Source of the DNA: Myxococcales bacterium
Lineage (GTDB): Bacteria; Myxococcota_A; UBA9160; UBA4427
Length of the DNA stretch: 64,000 nucleotides
Assembly (NCBI GenBank): GCA_012959805.1
Contig: DUCN01000026.1
Span: 248,001 to 312,000, forward strand
Direction: 5' to 3'
Shown one piece after another: positions 17,637 through 27,119 of this stretch (positions within the stretch are counted from its first letter, which is position 1; every line of letters starts with the position of its first letter). The notes beneath the pieces were generated by a model that was not told where the DNA came from, made no database searches, and saw only the letters and a program-made list of their open reading frames with translations. A program made the position numbers and the translations under genes.

Positions 17637-18374
17637 ATGTCGACCCGCACAGCAATCGGACACAGCCCAGCCCCGCGAGCGACGCGAACGAGAACCCGCC
17701 GCCCACGCGCGGAGCGTGAGGCACAGATCCTCGACTCTGCGCGAAGAATCTTTTCGGAAAAGGGCTACGGCGAAGCAACGGTTGCCGAGATCGCATCTTT
17801 CGCAGGTGTCGTCGAAGGCACCGTCTACACCTATTTCGCAAGCAAGCGAGCACTGCTCATCGCCGTCATGCGCGTATTCTTCGAATCGCTGATCGCCGAG
17901 ACCGAAACGGGACTGCGTGCGATTCGCGGCGTCGAGAATCAGCTTCGTTTCCTCATCCGCAAACAACTCGAGATCTTCGCGTCGGATTTTGGGCTCTGTC
18001 GAGTCATCCTGCGCGAAGCACGCCCGGACCTTACGCTCTATGACGAGGCCATCCTGGAGCTCAACCGACGCTATACGGGTCTGGCACTCGCAGTGCTCGA
18101 AGAAGGAGTGGCCACCTCTGTACTGCGAGAGAACATCGTACCGAGTGTCATTCGCGACCTGATCTACGGCGGCATCGAGCATGCCGTCTGGCGATTCGTC
18201 TTCAGCGAACGCGAACTCGATGTCGGCACCCTCTCAGATCAATTGGCAGATTCGATTCTGGGCGGCATCGTTTGCCCCTGCGGAAATGAATTGCCCGAAC
18301 AAAGCGAAACGCTGACTCGACTCGAACGCGTCGCTGACCGCCTCGAAGTCAGCCTCGACCGATCACAGTCCTAA
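17637..18374 (+). CDS. TetR family transcriptional regulator
   Basis: A 245-residue regulator. After a basic 25-residue leader comes the TetR helix-turn-helix (about 27-75): ILDSARRIFSEKGYGEATVA then EIASFAGVVEGTVYTYFASK. The C-terminal ligand-binding/dimer region is variable and helical. A Cys pair near the C-terminus (CPCGNE) is unusual. It heads the carboxylase operon (22 bases to the next gene) and diverges from the acyl-CoA dehydrogenase, so it probably represses both and responds to an acyl-CoA or precursor; this is inferred from position. Confidence 0.88.
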   Translation: MSTRTAIGHSPAPRATRTRTRRPRAEREAQILDSARRIFSEKGYGEATVAEIASFAGVVEGTVYTYFASKRALLIAVMRVFFESLIAETETGLRAIRGVENQLRFLIRKQLEIFASDFGLCRVILREARPDLTLYDEAILELNRRYTGLALAVLEEGVATSVLRENIVPSVIRDLIYGGIEHAVWRFVFSERELDVGTLSDQLADSILGGIVCPCGNELPEQSETLTRLERVADRLEVSLDRSQS

Positions 18375-18395
18375 CACAGGTAGGAGAACCGACGC

Positions 18396-19883
18396 GTGAC
18401 ATCCATTCCCGGAATCAAGAAGGTTCTGATTGCGAACCGCGGCGAGATCGTCATTCGAGTGGCGGGGACGCTAAAGCGACTCGACATTGCGAGCGCAACC
18501 GTCGTCCATGCACTCGACGCGGATAGCCCCGCAGCGCGGGCAGTCGATGAGGTCTGCGTCATCGAAGGCAACACCCCGGTCTCCGCCTATCTCGATGCCA
18601 CGCAGATCATTGAGGCCGCAAAAGAGATCGGCGCCGACGCCATTCATCCCGGCTACGGGTTCTTGGCGGAGAACGCTGACTTCGCTGAAGCCGTGACACA
18701 GGCCGGTATTGGCTGGATTGGGCCGCCCGCCGCGGCGATGCGACTCATGGGCGATAAGATCGAGTCCCGACGCTTTGCCGCAGAGCAAGCCATTCCACTC
18801 ACCCCCTCTGCGAATGAGGAAGACGACCCGCAAACCTTTCAGCAGCGATCCCTCGACATCGGCTTACCCCTGCTCATCAAGGCCTCTGCCGGGGGCGGCG
18901 GCAAGGGCATGCAAATCGTCCGAGAGCCAGCCAATCTCGCACCGGCCATCGGACTCGCACGATCTGAAGCCGAACGCTATTTCGCCGACGGCCGAATCTT
19001 TGCAGAACGTTATGTCGATGAACCCCGGCATGTCGAGGTCCAGATTCTGGCGGACGGCCACGGAAATGTTCTGCATCTCGGAGAGCGGGACTGTTCGATC
19101 CAGCGGCGCTTCCAAAAGCTCATCGAGGAATCCCCAGCTCCCTGCATGGACGCGGAGCTACGAGATCGAATCTGTACGCAAGCGGTCGAACTCGCACGAG
19201 CCGCAAACTATCAAAACGCCGGCACGGTTGAATTCGTCCTCGCGCAAGACGGCGATTTCTATTTCCTCGAAATGAATACCCGACTCCAAGTAGAACATCC
19301 CGTGACGGAAATGGTGACCGGAATTGATCTCGTCGAGCAGCAGATTCGAATCGCCGCGGGCGAGGCTCTCGCCTTCTCTCAGGACGACATCTCATTCGAA
19401 GGCGCTTCGATCGAATGTCGGATCTGCGCCGAGGAGCCCGATCATGATTTCCGGCCAGCCGTCGGCCAACTGCTACTTGTGCGACCGGCCAGTGGCCCAG
19501 GCGTCCGCTTCGACGGTGGAATTGCAGCGGGTCAAACGGTCTCGACAGCCTTTGATCCAATGCTCGCAAAGATCATCGTCCATGGGCGAGACCGCGATGA
19601 AGCGATCGCCCGAGCGAGAGAGGCCTTGCGGGAAAGCGTCATTCTCGGCTGCGCGACCAATGCCGCATATCTCGAGCGTATTCTTGCGCATCCCGACTTT
19701 GCGGCCGGCCGGGTCGAAACGGGCTTCATACCCGCCCATATGGCAGAACTCGCCACTTCTCCTGCCGATTCGATCGAGCGCTTGGAACTTCTCGCCGTCG
19801 CCGCATTGACCAACCAAGACTTTCTAGAACGCCGGGATGCCGTCCCGGAACCCTACGCTTCCATGGGCTCGTGGCATAACTAA
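18396..19883 (+). CDS. Biotin carboxylase subunit of an acyl-CoA carboxylase
   Basis: A 495-residue ATP-grasp enzyme that carboxylates the biotin of the carrier protein using bicarbonate and ATP. It has KVLIANRGEIVIRV, the biotin-carboxylase Gly-rich loop KASAGGGGKGMQIV, HLGERDCSIQRRFQKLIEES, FLEMNTRLQVEHPVTEMVTG and a C-terminal domain ending in VETGFIPAH. The start is GTG at 18396, with AGGTAGGAGAA upstream. It lacks the fused biotin domain usual in methylcrotonyl-CoA carboxylase alpha; that domain is encoded separately 19 bases downstream. Confidence 0.93.
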   Translation: MTSIPGIKKVLIANRGEIVIRVAGTLKRLDIASATVVHALDADSPAARAVDEVCVIEGNTPVSAYLDATQIIEAAKEIGADAIHPGYGFLAENADFAEAVTQAGIGWIGPPAAAMRLMGDKIESRRFAAEQAIPLTPSANEEDDPQTFQQRSLDIGLPLLIKASAGGGGKGMQIVREPANLAPAIGLARSEAERYFADGRIFAERYVDEPRHVEVQILADGHGNVLHLGERDCSIQRRFQKLIEESPAPCMDAELRDRICTQAVELARAANYQNAGTVEFVLAQDGDFYFLEMNTRLQVEHPVTEMVTGIDLVEQQIRIAAGEALAFSQDDISFEGASIECRICAEEPDHDFRPAVGQLLLVRPASGPGVRFDGGIAAGQTVSTAFDPMLAKIIVHGRDRDEAIARAREALRESVILGCATNAAYLERILAHPDFAAGRVETGFIPAHMAELATSPADSIERLELLAVAALTNQDFLERRDAVPEPYASMGSWHN

Positions 19884-19902
19884 CAGTACGAAGGAAATTT
19901 TA

Positions 19903-20472
19903 GTGGGATACGACTTCGAACTCGAAAATCGGACATCCGTCGTCCACCCGGCGAGCGACGGCTGCGGAAATGCGGGGCCTAATATTGTCGCGCTCTCAAT
20001 CGACGGCGTGCGGACCGAGGTTTCACTGACGCCGGGACGGCTCGAAGGCGAATTCATTCTCGAGGTCGACGGTCGAAGCGAACGCGTCTTCGCAGCAACG
20101 GACGGCGACAACCACTTCATCCATCTCCGCGGACGCACTCTGCAAGTCGCGGCAATCAATGCACTTGAACGAGCGCAACAAGCCGCCGCGCCAACTGGCG
20201 GGGACGAGGCTTTACGCGCGCCGATGCCTGGAGTCGTGGTTGGGGTATCCGTCGAAGAGGGCGCAGAAGTCGAGACTGGACAGCTCCTTCTCACGATAGA
20301 AAGCATGAAACTACAGACGGCCATCGTTGCACCGTTCCACGGACGGGTCGCGGAAATCAGCCTCGAAGCGGGCGCGAACTTCGAACAGGACACCGTTCTG
20401 GTTCGACTCGAGGCCATCGAGACGACGACCCACGAACACGGCAACGACAGCACCGAGGAGAAGTCCCCATGA
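19903..20472 (+). CDS. Biotin carboxyl carrier protein of acyl-CoA carboxylase
   Basis: A 189-residue protein. The C-terminal biotinyl domain (about 115-180) has the flexible-linker entry APMPGVVVGVSVEEGAEVET and the lysine site IESMKLQ, slightly changed from the usual EAMKM. The N-terminal 110 residues resemble the BT linker domain of fused alpha subunits (GYDFELENRTSV, VDGRSERVFAATDGDN). The start is set at GTG 19903, which follows AAGGAA; the longer frame from 19837 lies inside the biotin carboxylase gene. It overlaps the carboxyltransferase start by four bases. Confidence 0.85.
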   Translation: MGYDFELENRTSVVHPASDGCGNAGPNIVALSIDGVRTEVSLTPGRLEGEFILEVDGRSERVFAATDGDNHFIHLRGRTLQVAAINALERAQQAAAPTGGDEALRAPMPGVVVGVSVEEGAEVETGQLLLTIESMKLQTAIVAPFHGRVAEISLEAGANFEQDTVLVRLEAIETTTHEHGNDSTEEKSP

Positions 20473-22079
20473 TGCGACGGATCGAAAGTCGCGTGAACGT
20501 GCTGAGCGAAGATTATCAGCGCTTCCACGCCAAGAATATCGAACGGCTGAGCGAGTTCCATCGGCGCCAGGACGACGCACGCTTCGAAAGACCCCAGCGC
20601 GACCATGACCGCCTCGCGCATCATGGAAAGATCTTCGTGCGCGAGCGAATCAAACTCCTCCTGGATCCCGGTACGCCCTTTCTCGAGTTCTCTTCACTCG
20701 CCGCCAATTCGGAATACGACGGTGACTCGAAGGGTGCGAGTGTCGTCACCGGAATCGGAATCGTGAGCGGTCGCGAAGTGATCATCCGGGCGGATGACCC
20801 CAGCATCAAAGGCGGTGCCTGGTATCCACTCACGGTCAAGAAGAACGTTCGCTGTCTCGATATCGCCATCGAGAACCGCCTCCCGGTCGTGCATATCTGC
20901 GACAGCGCCGGCGGCTTTCTTCCCTTGCAATCCGAACTCTTCGCGGACCAGGTCTCGGCTGGCCGGATTTTCCGGAATCAGGCCATTCTTTCGAAGATGG
21001 GCGTGCCACAACTCTCCCTCGTCTTCGGCCAATGCACGGCGGGGGGCGCTTATATCCCCGCGCTGAGCGACTACGCGGTCATCCTGCGCGGTAATGGCGG
21101 AATCTTTCTGGGCGGCCCTCCACTGGTCAAGGCTGCGACCGGTGAGATCGTCGACGCCGACACGTTAGGCGGAGCGGACGTTCACACCCAGGTCAGTGGT
21201 GTCGCCGACTATGCTGCCAATTCTGAAGAAGAAGCCATTCTACTCGGCCGCGAAATCGTCTCATTCTGGAAACGGCCCGACAAGATTAAAAAAGACAGAC
21301 GCAAGCCGGAAGCTCCCTTCTACGATCCGAAGGAGCTCTACGGAATCATCCCCGATGACATCAAAATCCAATTTGACATGCGCGAAGTCATCGCTCGAAT
21401 CGTCGATGGAAGCTATTTCCATGAATACCAGCCCGACTATGGAAAGACCCTCATCTGTGGCTACAGCTATATCTGGGGCCATCGCGTCGGCATCATTGGA
21501 AATAACGGCGTGCTCTTCAACGACTCGTCATTGAAGGGTGCTCACTTCATCGAACTCTGCAACCAGAATCGGACACCCATCGTATTTCTACAGAACATCA
21601 CCGGCTTCATGGTCGGACGAGAATACGAAGCGCGTGGAATCTGCAAGGACGGCGCCAAATTCATCATGGCGCAAGCGGGAAGCGCCGTCCCCAAATTCAC
21701 GGTGATGGTGAACGGGTCCTTCGGCGCCGGGAATTACGGAATGTGCGGTCGCGCCTATGACGGAAGATTCGTTTTCAGCTGGCCGAACCACCAGATCGGC
21801 ATCATGGGCGCAGAACAAGCTGCCAACGTTCTCGCTGACGTCAAGGTCCGCCAGCTCGAACGGGCGGGGACGACACTCACCGATACAGAAATCGAAGAGA
21901 TCCGTCTTCCGGTCATCGAATCTTTCGAACGCGAATCGAACGCCTACTATGCCACTTCACAAATCTGGGACGACGGCATCATCGACCCCGTGGACACGCG
22001 CAACACCCTCGGCATCGCACTCAGCGTGGCGGAAAACGTACCCATCGAAGAGCCTCGCTACGGCGTGATGCGCCTCTGA
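20469..22079 (+). CDS. Acyl-CoA carboxylase carboxyltransferase subunit (methylcrotonyl/geranyl-CoA carboxylase-like)
   Basis: A 536-residue crotonase-fold carboxyltransferase that moves CO2 from biotin to an acyl-CoA. It has RERIKLLLDPGTPFLEFS, the oxyanion-hole segment CTAGGAYIPALSDYAVI with GIFLGGPPLVKAATGE, FLQNITGFMVGREYEARGI and GSFGAGNYGMCGRAYDGRF. The general look (FADQVSAGRIFRNQAI) is that of the 3-methylcrotonyl-/geranyl-CoA carboxylase beta group rather than propionyl-CoA carboxylase. With the adjacent isovaleryl-CoA-dehydrogenase-like gene, leucine breakdown is the simplest reading, or acyclic terpene breakdown. No hydroxymethylglutaryl-CoA lyase was found nearby. ATGA overlap with the carrier gene implies coupled translation. 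Confidence 0.88.
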   Translation: MMRRIESRVNVLSEDYQRFHAKNIERLSEFHRRQDDARFERPQRDHDRLAHHGKIFVRERIKLLLDPGTPFLEFSSLAANSEYDGDSKGASVVTGIGIVSGREVIIRADDPSIKGGAWYPLTVKKNVRCLDIAIENRLPVVHICDSAGGFLPLQSELFADQVSAGRIFRNQAILSKMGVPQLSLVFGQCTAGGAYIPALSDYAVILRGNGGIFLGGPPLVKAATGEIVDADTLGGADVHTQVSGVADYAANSEEEAILLGREIVSFWKRPDKIKKDRRKPEAPFYDPKELYGIIPDDIKIQFDMREVIARIVDGSYFHEYQPDYGKTLICGYSYIWGHRVGIIGNNGVLFNDSSLKGAHFIELCNQNRTPIVFLQNITGFMVGREYEARGICKDGAKFIMAQAGSAVPKFTVMVNGSFGAGNYGMCGRAYDGRFVFSWPNHQIGIMGAEQAANVLADVKVRQLERAGTTLTDTEIEEIRLPVIESFERESNAYYATSQIWDDGIIDPVDTRNTLGIALSVAENVPIEEPRYGVMRL

Positions 22080-22297
22080 GGCGACGTGTCACCGAGGGCA
22101 AGCTCTTCGATCGGACGGCGCGAGAGATCAACGCGGCACCCACTGCCGAGAGGCAGACCGCTACGGCCGTGGCGGGGGGAGTCTAGAGGGCGCGCGGATC
22201 AAGCCAGCTTCCTAGCAGCCACTACCTTGCTGAGGTTCAGCGAAAGTGGGTTATGCTCCGTTCTCGGTTCGACTTGCTGAACCCGCATGGAGAAATC

Positions 22298-22633
22298 ATG
22301 AAGATCGCTACCCGCCCGGGGCGACGAGTTCGTCAGGTCCTCGTCAGCCTTCAGATCGCCATCCTCGTCGTTCTGGCACCCTCCACAAGCCTTGCCGTCA
22401 ACAACCTCGATCGCTTTGCAATTGGCTTCGATGTAGTGGTTCTTCGCCCCTTGGGAGCGATCCGGTTGGCCGTCGGAGCCGTGGCCCTGATTCCAGTCGG
22501 GCTGATCTATTCGCTGAAGATTCCCCTCGATGGAGGCACGGGTGCTCTGCAAGAGGTCGCGGAGCTGCTCGTGGTTGAGCCGGCCAATTTCTTTTTCCGA
22601 CGACCTCTTGGCGAGGATCTGAGCGGCGAATAG
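22298..22633 (+). CDS. Small exported/membrane protein, unknown function
   Basis: A 111-residue protein. Residues 1-34 look like a Sec signal peptide or uncleaved anchor (two Arg near the N-terminus, then VLVSLQIAILVVLAPSTSLA). A second hydrophobic stretch is RPLGAIRLAVGAVALIPVGL, and the C-terminus is PANFFFRRPLGED. The two RPLG motifs flanking a membrane segment are characteristic of small unnamed envelope proteins in proteobacterial genomes, as far as I recognise them. The start is ATG at 22298 with GGAGA seven bases before. No function can be assigned. Confidence 0.65.
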   Translation: MKIATRPGRRVRQVLVSLQIAILVVLAPSTSLAVNNLDRFAIGFDVVVLRPLGAIRLAVGAVALIPVGLIYSLKIPLDGGTGALQEVAELLVVEPANFFFRRPLGEDLSGE

Positions 22634-22649
22634 CGGACGCCGTCCGGCC

Positions 22650-23075
22650 ATCCGTCACGTGATCGAGAGCGTTCCGGTGGTAGAGGGAAACCGACCGTCT
22701 GAAGCGCCTGGCCCGTGAATGGAATGTTCATGCCAGTCCCGTTCGTCACCGGGGCATTCTGACCAATGAGCGTGCCGTCGGCAGCCAACCGTTCCGGTAA
22801 AGAAGCACCCTTTGTTGTGGCAAACGCGGGTCCATACCGACGTTGAATGGCACCATCGAACCCTGAGCTGTCGTGCCCTCCCCCAGGCGCTCCCGTAACC
22901 CGACAAGGAGCGACTCCCGTCGTCTGAATGATCGTGGCAATAGCAAGCGAGCCCGCTCCACCGTGTGCGGGAGCGATGGAATTCGGCAGCGCCAATCCAT
23001 CCGCCAATCCATCGCCGACCTGTCCTCTTAATGGACCGCCAAGCCCACACTCAGTTGATACAAGACTGCCGGCGC
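22650..23075 (-). pseudogene. Decayed, internally deleted paralogue of the neighbouring PEP-CTERM protein
   Basis: Minus-strand reading recovers pieces of the protein encoded at 23263-24660. The N-terminal part CGLGGPLRGQVGDGLADG then LALPNSIAPAHGGAGSLA corresponds to CGLGGQIRGQIGDG and LPLPISIAPAQGGSGSLA, and TIIQTTG matches TIMQTT. A distal part, GTLIGQNAPVTNGTGMNIPF and TGQALQTVGF, matches GTIIGTGNPVTASGVNVPF and TGQGNQGVGF, followed in another frame by TTGTLSIT. Most of the middle, the signal peptide and the PEP-CTERM tail are missing, and the frame shifts near 22800. A duplicated 12-base unit GATGGATTGGCG occurs in the first part. No intact reading frame remains. Confidence 0.75.
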
Positions 23076-23157
23076 TGCACGCTGTCCGCGCCCGCCTAGG
23101 CGACAGAAACGGTCACACGCGAGAGTGCGGTCTAAAATCCTCCGACAATTCTCGAGC

Positions 23158-23191
23158 GAAAAAAAACGGGCCGGCACGAATGCCGACCCGT
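23158..23191 (-). terminator. Rho-independent terminator downstream of the PEP-CTERM gene
   Basis: Stem ACGGG-CGGCA pairs with TGCCG-CCCGT around a CGAA loop, with one mismatch pair between the arm halves. On the minus strand it is followed by a run of eight or nine T (23158-23166). It lies about 70 bases past the stop of the minus-strand PEP-CTERM gene. Confidence 0.8.
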
Positions 23192-23262
23192 TCTCATTTT
23201 TCAGACAACCGTTAGGTCGTGCTGATCTTCAGTACGACTCACCGGCGTAGCCGGCGTAGTAC

Positions 23263-24660
23263 TTAGGATCGGCGTCGAGCCAATCGATGACATCCGAACA
23301 GTGCAAACAGTCCTGCCGAAGCAGCAAAGATCGCGCTGGGTTCCGGGATCTCAAGAGTGATCCAGGTTCGGTTGGCGTTGCCAGACGAGATGTCACGAGC
23401 CGTCATGGATCCCGTCACGAGGGAAATAACGCCGTTGCCGCCCGCGTCACGAGCATCGACGCCCGTTCGGACGAACATCTCCGACGTTACGCCGACTACG
23501 AGATCCACAGTGATCGAGAGCATGCCAGTCGTATACGGAAAGCCGACTCCCTGGTTACCCTGACCCGTGAAGGGCACGTTGACACCGGAGGCGGTTACCG
23601 GATTACCCGTACCGATGATCGTGCCGTTGAAGCCGATCGTTCCGGTGAAGACGCCCGTAGGATCCACGAAGGCCACTCCCGTATTGAAGCCATCAAATGC
23701 GCCACCGGCAGCACCGACAGTGGCATCCGAGAGCGTCAGATCAACGATGGACAGGCCCCACGCACAACCCGGTCCCGTCACGTATGGAACGAAGCCTCCC
23801 ATAGCACTCGTTCCCTGTCCGGGCGTTGCCGTGACCTTACAGGGAAGGGCGGTTGCCGGATTAAGTGGAGCACTATTGAAGAAGACCTTCGCCGTACCCA
23901 TTGCACGACCGATCGACTGACCACCGAACTGGTTTGTCGTCTTCGTGAATCGAGCGACACCATTGATGTCGTGGGGCAAGCCTGATCCCTGCATGGGTGT
24001 TCCCGGAGATATACTGCCATAGTTCGTGCTGAGATTGCCGAGCAAATTCGCGTCCGCGTAGTACGTCACAGTCGAGGGACCTGCACGGCCGCCCGCTGCG
24101 AACACGTTGGCTGCCGGTGTCGGAACCACACCACCACCCGCTGTGAAAGCCGGGGCACCAAGCTTGGTCGTCCCTGGATGCGGCGAGTCGTAGGTGAGCT
24201 GCGTCTGAACCGCGAAAACAGCGACATTGAAGTTAACGACGCCGATCGAACCCCGGGGCTGACCGCCGTAGTTGAACACGCCCGCTCCTATGGTGATTTG
24301 TCGAGGACCAGTCCCAGGCGCTGTCGTCTGCATGATTGTGGCAGCCGCGGTGGGCTTGATTTGACCAGGCTGTCCGAGACCTTTACCAACGAGCGCCAGG
24401 CCGTTGGGTGTGGCCGGAGCCGTCTGGATCGTGATCGCCGTGAAGGGTCCCGCAACCGCGAGAGAACCCGAACCACCCTGTGCGGGAGCGATGGAAATCG
24501 GTAGCGGGAGGCCGTCACCGATCTGACCACGAATCTGGCCACCAAGGCCACAAGATGTTCCTGCACAAGCTACACCGGCCTGAGCCGACGCCGTGCTGGC
24601 GAAAACGATGGGGGCTAAGAACGCCACCATTGTAATCGCTAATTTATTGCGAATAGACAT
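23263..24660 (-). CDS. Secreted PEP-CTERM sorting-domain protein
   Basis: A 465-residue protein with a Sec signal peptide (cleavage near ASTASAQA, residue 26). A long Gly/Ala/Thr/Pro-rich, Cys-poor body follows. The C-terminal PEP-CTERM signal is complete: the motif EIPEPSAIF, a hydrophobic helix (AASAGLFALFGC) and the basic end HRLARRRS. Such proteins are processed at the inner membrane by an exosortase and released to the cell surface or matrix. An exosortase gene is present about 10 kb away. The start is supported by GGAG eight bases upstream and the gene ends at a strong terminator. The body matches no family I recognise. A decayed copy lies immediately downstream. Confidence 0.85.
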   Translation of the reverse strand: MSIRNKLAITMVAFLAPIVFASTASAQAGVACAGTSCGLGGQIRGQIGDGLPLPISIAPAQGGSGSLAVAGPFTAITIQTAPATPNGLALVGKGLGQPGQIKPTAAATIMQTTAPGTGPRQITIGAGVFNYGGQPRGSIGVVNFNVAVFAVQTQLTYDSPHPGTTKLGAPAFTAGGGVVPTPAANVFAAGGRAGPSTVTYYADANLLGNLSTNYGSISPGTPMQGSGLPHDINGVARFTKTTNQFGGQSIGRAMGTAKVFFNSAPLNPATALPCKVTATPGQGTSAMGGFVPYVTGPGCAWGLSIVDLTLSDATVGAAGGAFDGFNTGVAFVDPTGVFTGTIGFNGTIIGTGNPVTASGVNVPFTGQGNQGVGFPYTTGMLSITVDLVVGVTSEMFVRTGVDARDAGGNGVISLVTGSMTARDISSGNANRTWITLEIPEPSAIFAASAGLFALFGCHRLARRRS

Positions 24661-24878
24661 GTCTCAAAACTCCAATAGTTCGATCAGCAAATTGGCCGAT
24701 CAGTCCTATCGAAAGTACCATGAACGCCTATTTAGGTGTTAAGAAGATTGGGGCACAGGAGAATTTTTCTTGAACCCTTCGGGGAATCGACATTTTTGGC
24801 GCGCGCAATCGGAGCCCTTGGCGCAGCCGCCGCGCACCCCCCGACCCGAGACCCGAGATCCGATCGACCAAACCGGGG

Positions 24879-27119
24879 TCATTCGTCCCGAGCCGCCAGA
24901 CGCTCCCGGAGTGCAACCGCCTCCTCCCCGACTTGAAACAAAACGGCGCGGCGAGCGTGCCGAGCGATCGCCTTTGGATCTCCCCCCTGCTCTTCCAAAC
25001 GCTTCGCTAGCTGAAACGCAATTTCGCCGCTCATCGGCCACCGCTCCAGCGCCGTATCGAGGAGCGCCTCGATTCCCGGGGATTCGAGCAAGCGGCTTGC
25101 CGCAGTCAGAAAGACACGAGCCTCGATCAACGATTCGTTCCCCCCGGGAAAGCTGAGGCCCTGGGACAAGAGATCAAGTGCCCGGGTCGGATCGGACTCG
25201 GCCACGACTCCCGCCAGCCTGAACAAGGAAGTCATATCGCCCTCTTGCAGCGCGATCGCCGATTCGTAACTCCGGGCAGCCGAGGCAAGATCCCCCGCTC
25301 GCTCGTGAACGAGTCCCTCGATCTCCCGCGCCAGAGCCGACTCCGGGCTAGCGCTCAATGCCGGTTCGACCAGAGCCGTGACCACCGCCAACTGTTCTTC
25401 GCCTTGCGCCCACTCCGCAGCGGCCATCAAAATAGGCAAGTTGTTATGCGGGGGAAATCCGAGATCGAGGAATGGCTGGACCACGAGCCAAGACTCGCTG
25501 CCGTCGCCGCGCTGAGCCAACGCATTGGCACCCAGGGCAATCGCCACCCCGAACTCCTTTGGGAACGTCCGCGAGAATTTGTTTGCAAATTGCAGCGTCG
25601 CCTCCGCGCCCCGCATTTGGGCGGTCACTTCGAGACCCAATAGTTGTGATTCAAGGGAAGGCGCATCCCGCGTCGTCGCCAACATTTCGAGCGCGGTCCC
25701 AAATCGTTTTTCGGCGTAGAGAATCCGCGCCGCCTGAAGTCGCGCATCGGTGGAGAGTTCATCGATCCGAACCGAAAGAAGAAAGCCGTCGAAGGCCCGC
25801 TCGACCAGACCCAGAGCCAATGCGGCTTGCGCTCCATAGAAGGGCGCAAAGGGATTCTCCGGCCACAATCGAGTTGCCTCTTCGTATTGTTGTATAGCGT
25901 TCGCCCATTCTTTCCGAGACTGCGCGACCGCCCCGCGAACGAGTGCCCTATGTGCGGCGACGGTCATGTTCGCGGTGAGGGCCAAGGCTACGTCCGCTTG
26001 TCCCAACTGGACCCGAAGATCAGCCAATGCAAATAGCAGGTCCGGTTGATCACCAGCAAAGGTCTTGGCGATAGCGAGCGCTTCTTCGAGCGCGTCCGCT
26101 GACTTCGCGAGATCGCCGACCACCTTATAGTGCTCGGTCAATGCGAGAAGCGTCGCGGATCGTGTGATCGGCGCATCCGCGAGGTCCGCACCTTCGAGCA
26201 GCACGGCTTCCGCTTCGTCGGGCCGATCGAGTCGACGCAAGAGATTCGCAACCACGAGTCGATACCCTGAGCCTTCCTTTTCTTGTGCTTCCAGAGCCGC
26301 GAGGCCGAGGGCCAGAGCACGCTCGGGCTCCTCCTGCTTCAGATAGAACTCAATCCCTTTGCCGACGACATTGACATGTATTGGATATTGCTCGGCACAT
26401 TTGGCCCAGCGCTCACGCGCAACTTCTTCATCGCCGTTGTCCTCGGCAAAGATCGCCATCGTCGCGCAATGCCAACCACGAATCGGATCATCCTCGGTCT
26501 GCTCGGCCTCGATGCGAACCCCGAGTTGCTCAAGTACGCGTTCGGCATCGTCGGGCTGATTGAGGCCAAGATAAGCGAGAATCTGGGGCTTGTAGGCGCT
26601 GAGCTGACTCGGGTCGATCTCGAGAATTCGATCGACTTCTTCGAGCGCGCCCTGCAACAACAGCGGTGACTTCGCCATAGCATTGGCTCGCTTGATCCGA
26701 ACGTCCATGTTGTCGGGATCTAGTTCGAGAATCTTTGCGTAGGTCTCTGCGGCATTGTCGAAGTTTCCTCCCGCCAACTCGACCTGCGCAATCAACATAC
26801 TGGCGCGGACGAACCACTTCGGGTCCGACTGTGACTTGCGAAGAGGCCATTGCGCGAGACCCGGCTGGCCGGCCTCGAGGAGTACGCTTCCATAAATGAA
26901 GAGCAGTTCCGTGTCTTCGGGATTCTCTTGAATCAGATCACGCAGCGGTTCGAGGGCTTCGCGAAACCGACCGGCCGCCCGCAGGTCCCGCACCTCTTGC
27001 ATCGGATCGCTCGGGCTACAACCGGCGAGCATGAGCATTGCGATCGCGGCTATGATCATGATGCCAGTCCGCGGCAACTCGCAGAAAACGGTCGATACCT
27101 GGGTTAGTGTTTGTTTCAT
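24879..27119 (-). CDS. TPR-repeat lipoprotein, PrsT-like
   Basis: About 746 residues. A lipoprotein signal has lipobox MLAGC (Cys34 if the start is 27119), followed by at least a dozen tetratricopeptide repeats to the C-terminus (for example AGRFREALEPLRDLIQENPE, NFDNAAETYAKILELDPDN and WANAIQQYEEATRLWPENP). It resembles the large TPR proteins (PrsT type) that accompany PEP-CTERM/exosortase loci, likely an envelope scaffold. Its start is doubtful: ATG at 27119 overlaps the start codon of the divergent sulfatase-fold gene, with no room for promoters. TTG at 27077 or ATG at 27059 would still leave a lipoprotein signal. Confidence 0.82.
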   Translation of the reverse strand: MKQTLTQVSTVFCELPRTGIMIIAAIAMLMLAGCSPSDPMQEVRDLRAAGRFREALEPLRDLIQENPEDTELLFIYGSVLLEAGQPGLAQWPLRKSQSDPKWFVRASMLIAQVELAGGNFDNAAETYAKILELDPDNMDVRIKRANAMAKSPLLLQGALEEVDRILEIDPSQLSAYKPQILAYLGLNQPDDAERVLEQLGVRIEAEQTEDDPIRGWHCATMAIFAEDNGDEEVARERWAKCAEQYPIHVNVVGKGIEFYLKQEEPERALALGLAALEAQEKEGSGYRLVVANLLRRLDRPDEAEAVLLEGADLADAPITRSATLLALTEHYKVVGDLAKSADALEEALAIAKTFAGDQPDLLFALADLRVQLGQADVALALTANMTVAAHRALVRGAVAQSRKEWANAIQQYEEATRLWPENPFAPFYGAQAALALGLVERAFDGFLLSVRIDELSTDARLQAARILYAEKRFGTALEMLATTRDAPSLESQLLGLEVTAQMRGAEATLQFANKFSRTFPKEFGVAIALGANALAQRGDGSESWLVVQPFLDLGFPPHNNLPILMAAAEWAQGEEQLAVVTALVEPALSASPESALAREIEGLVHERAGDLASAARSYESAIALQEGDMTSLFRLAGVVAESDPTRALDLLSQGLSFPGGNESLIEARVFLTAASRLLESPGIEALLDTALERWPMSGEIAFQLAKRLEEQGGDPKAIARHARRAVLFQVGEEAVALRERLAARDE

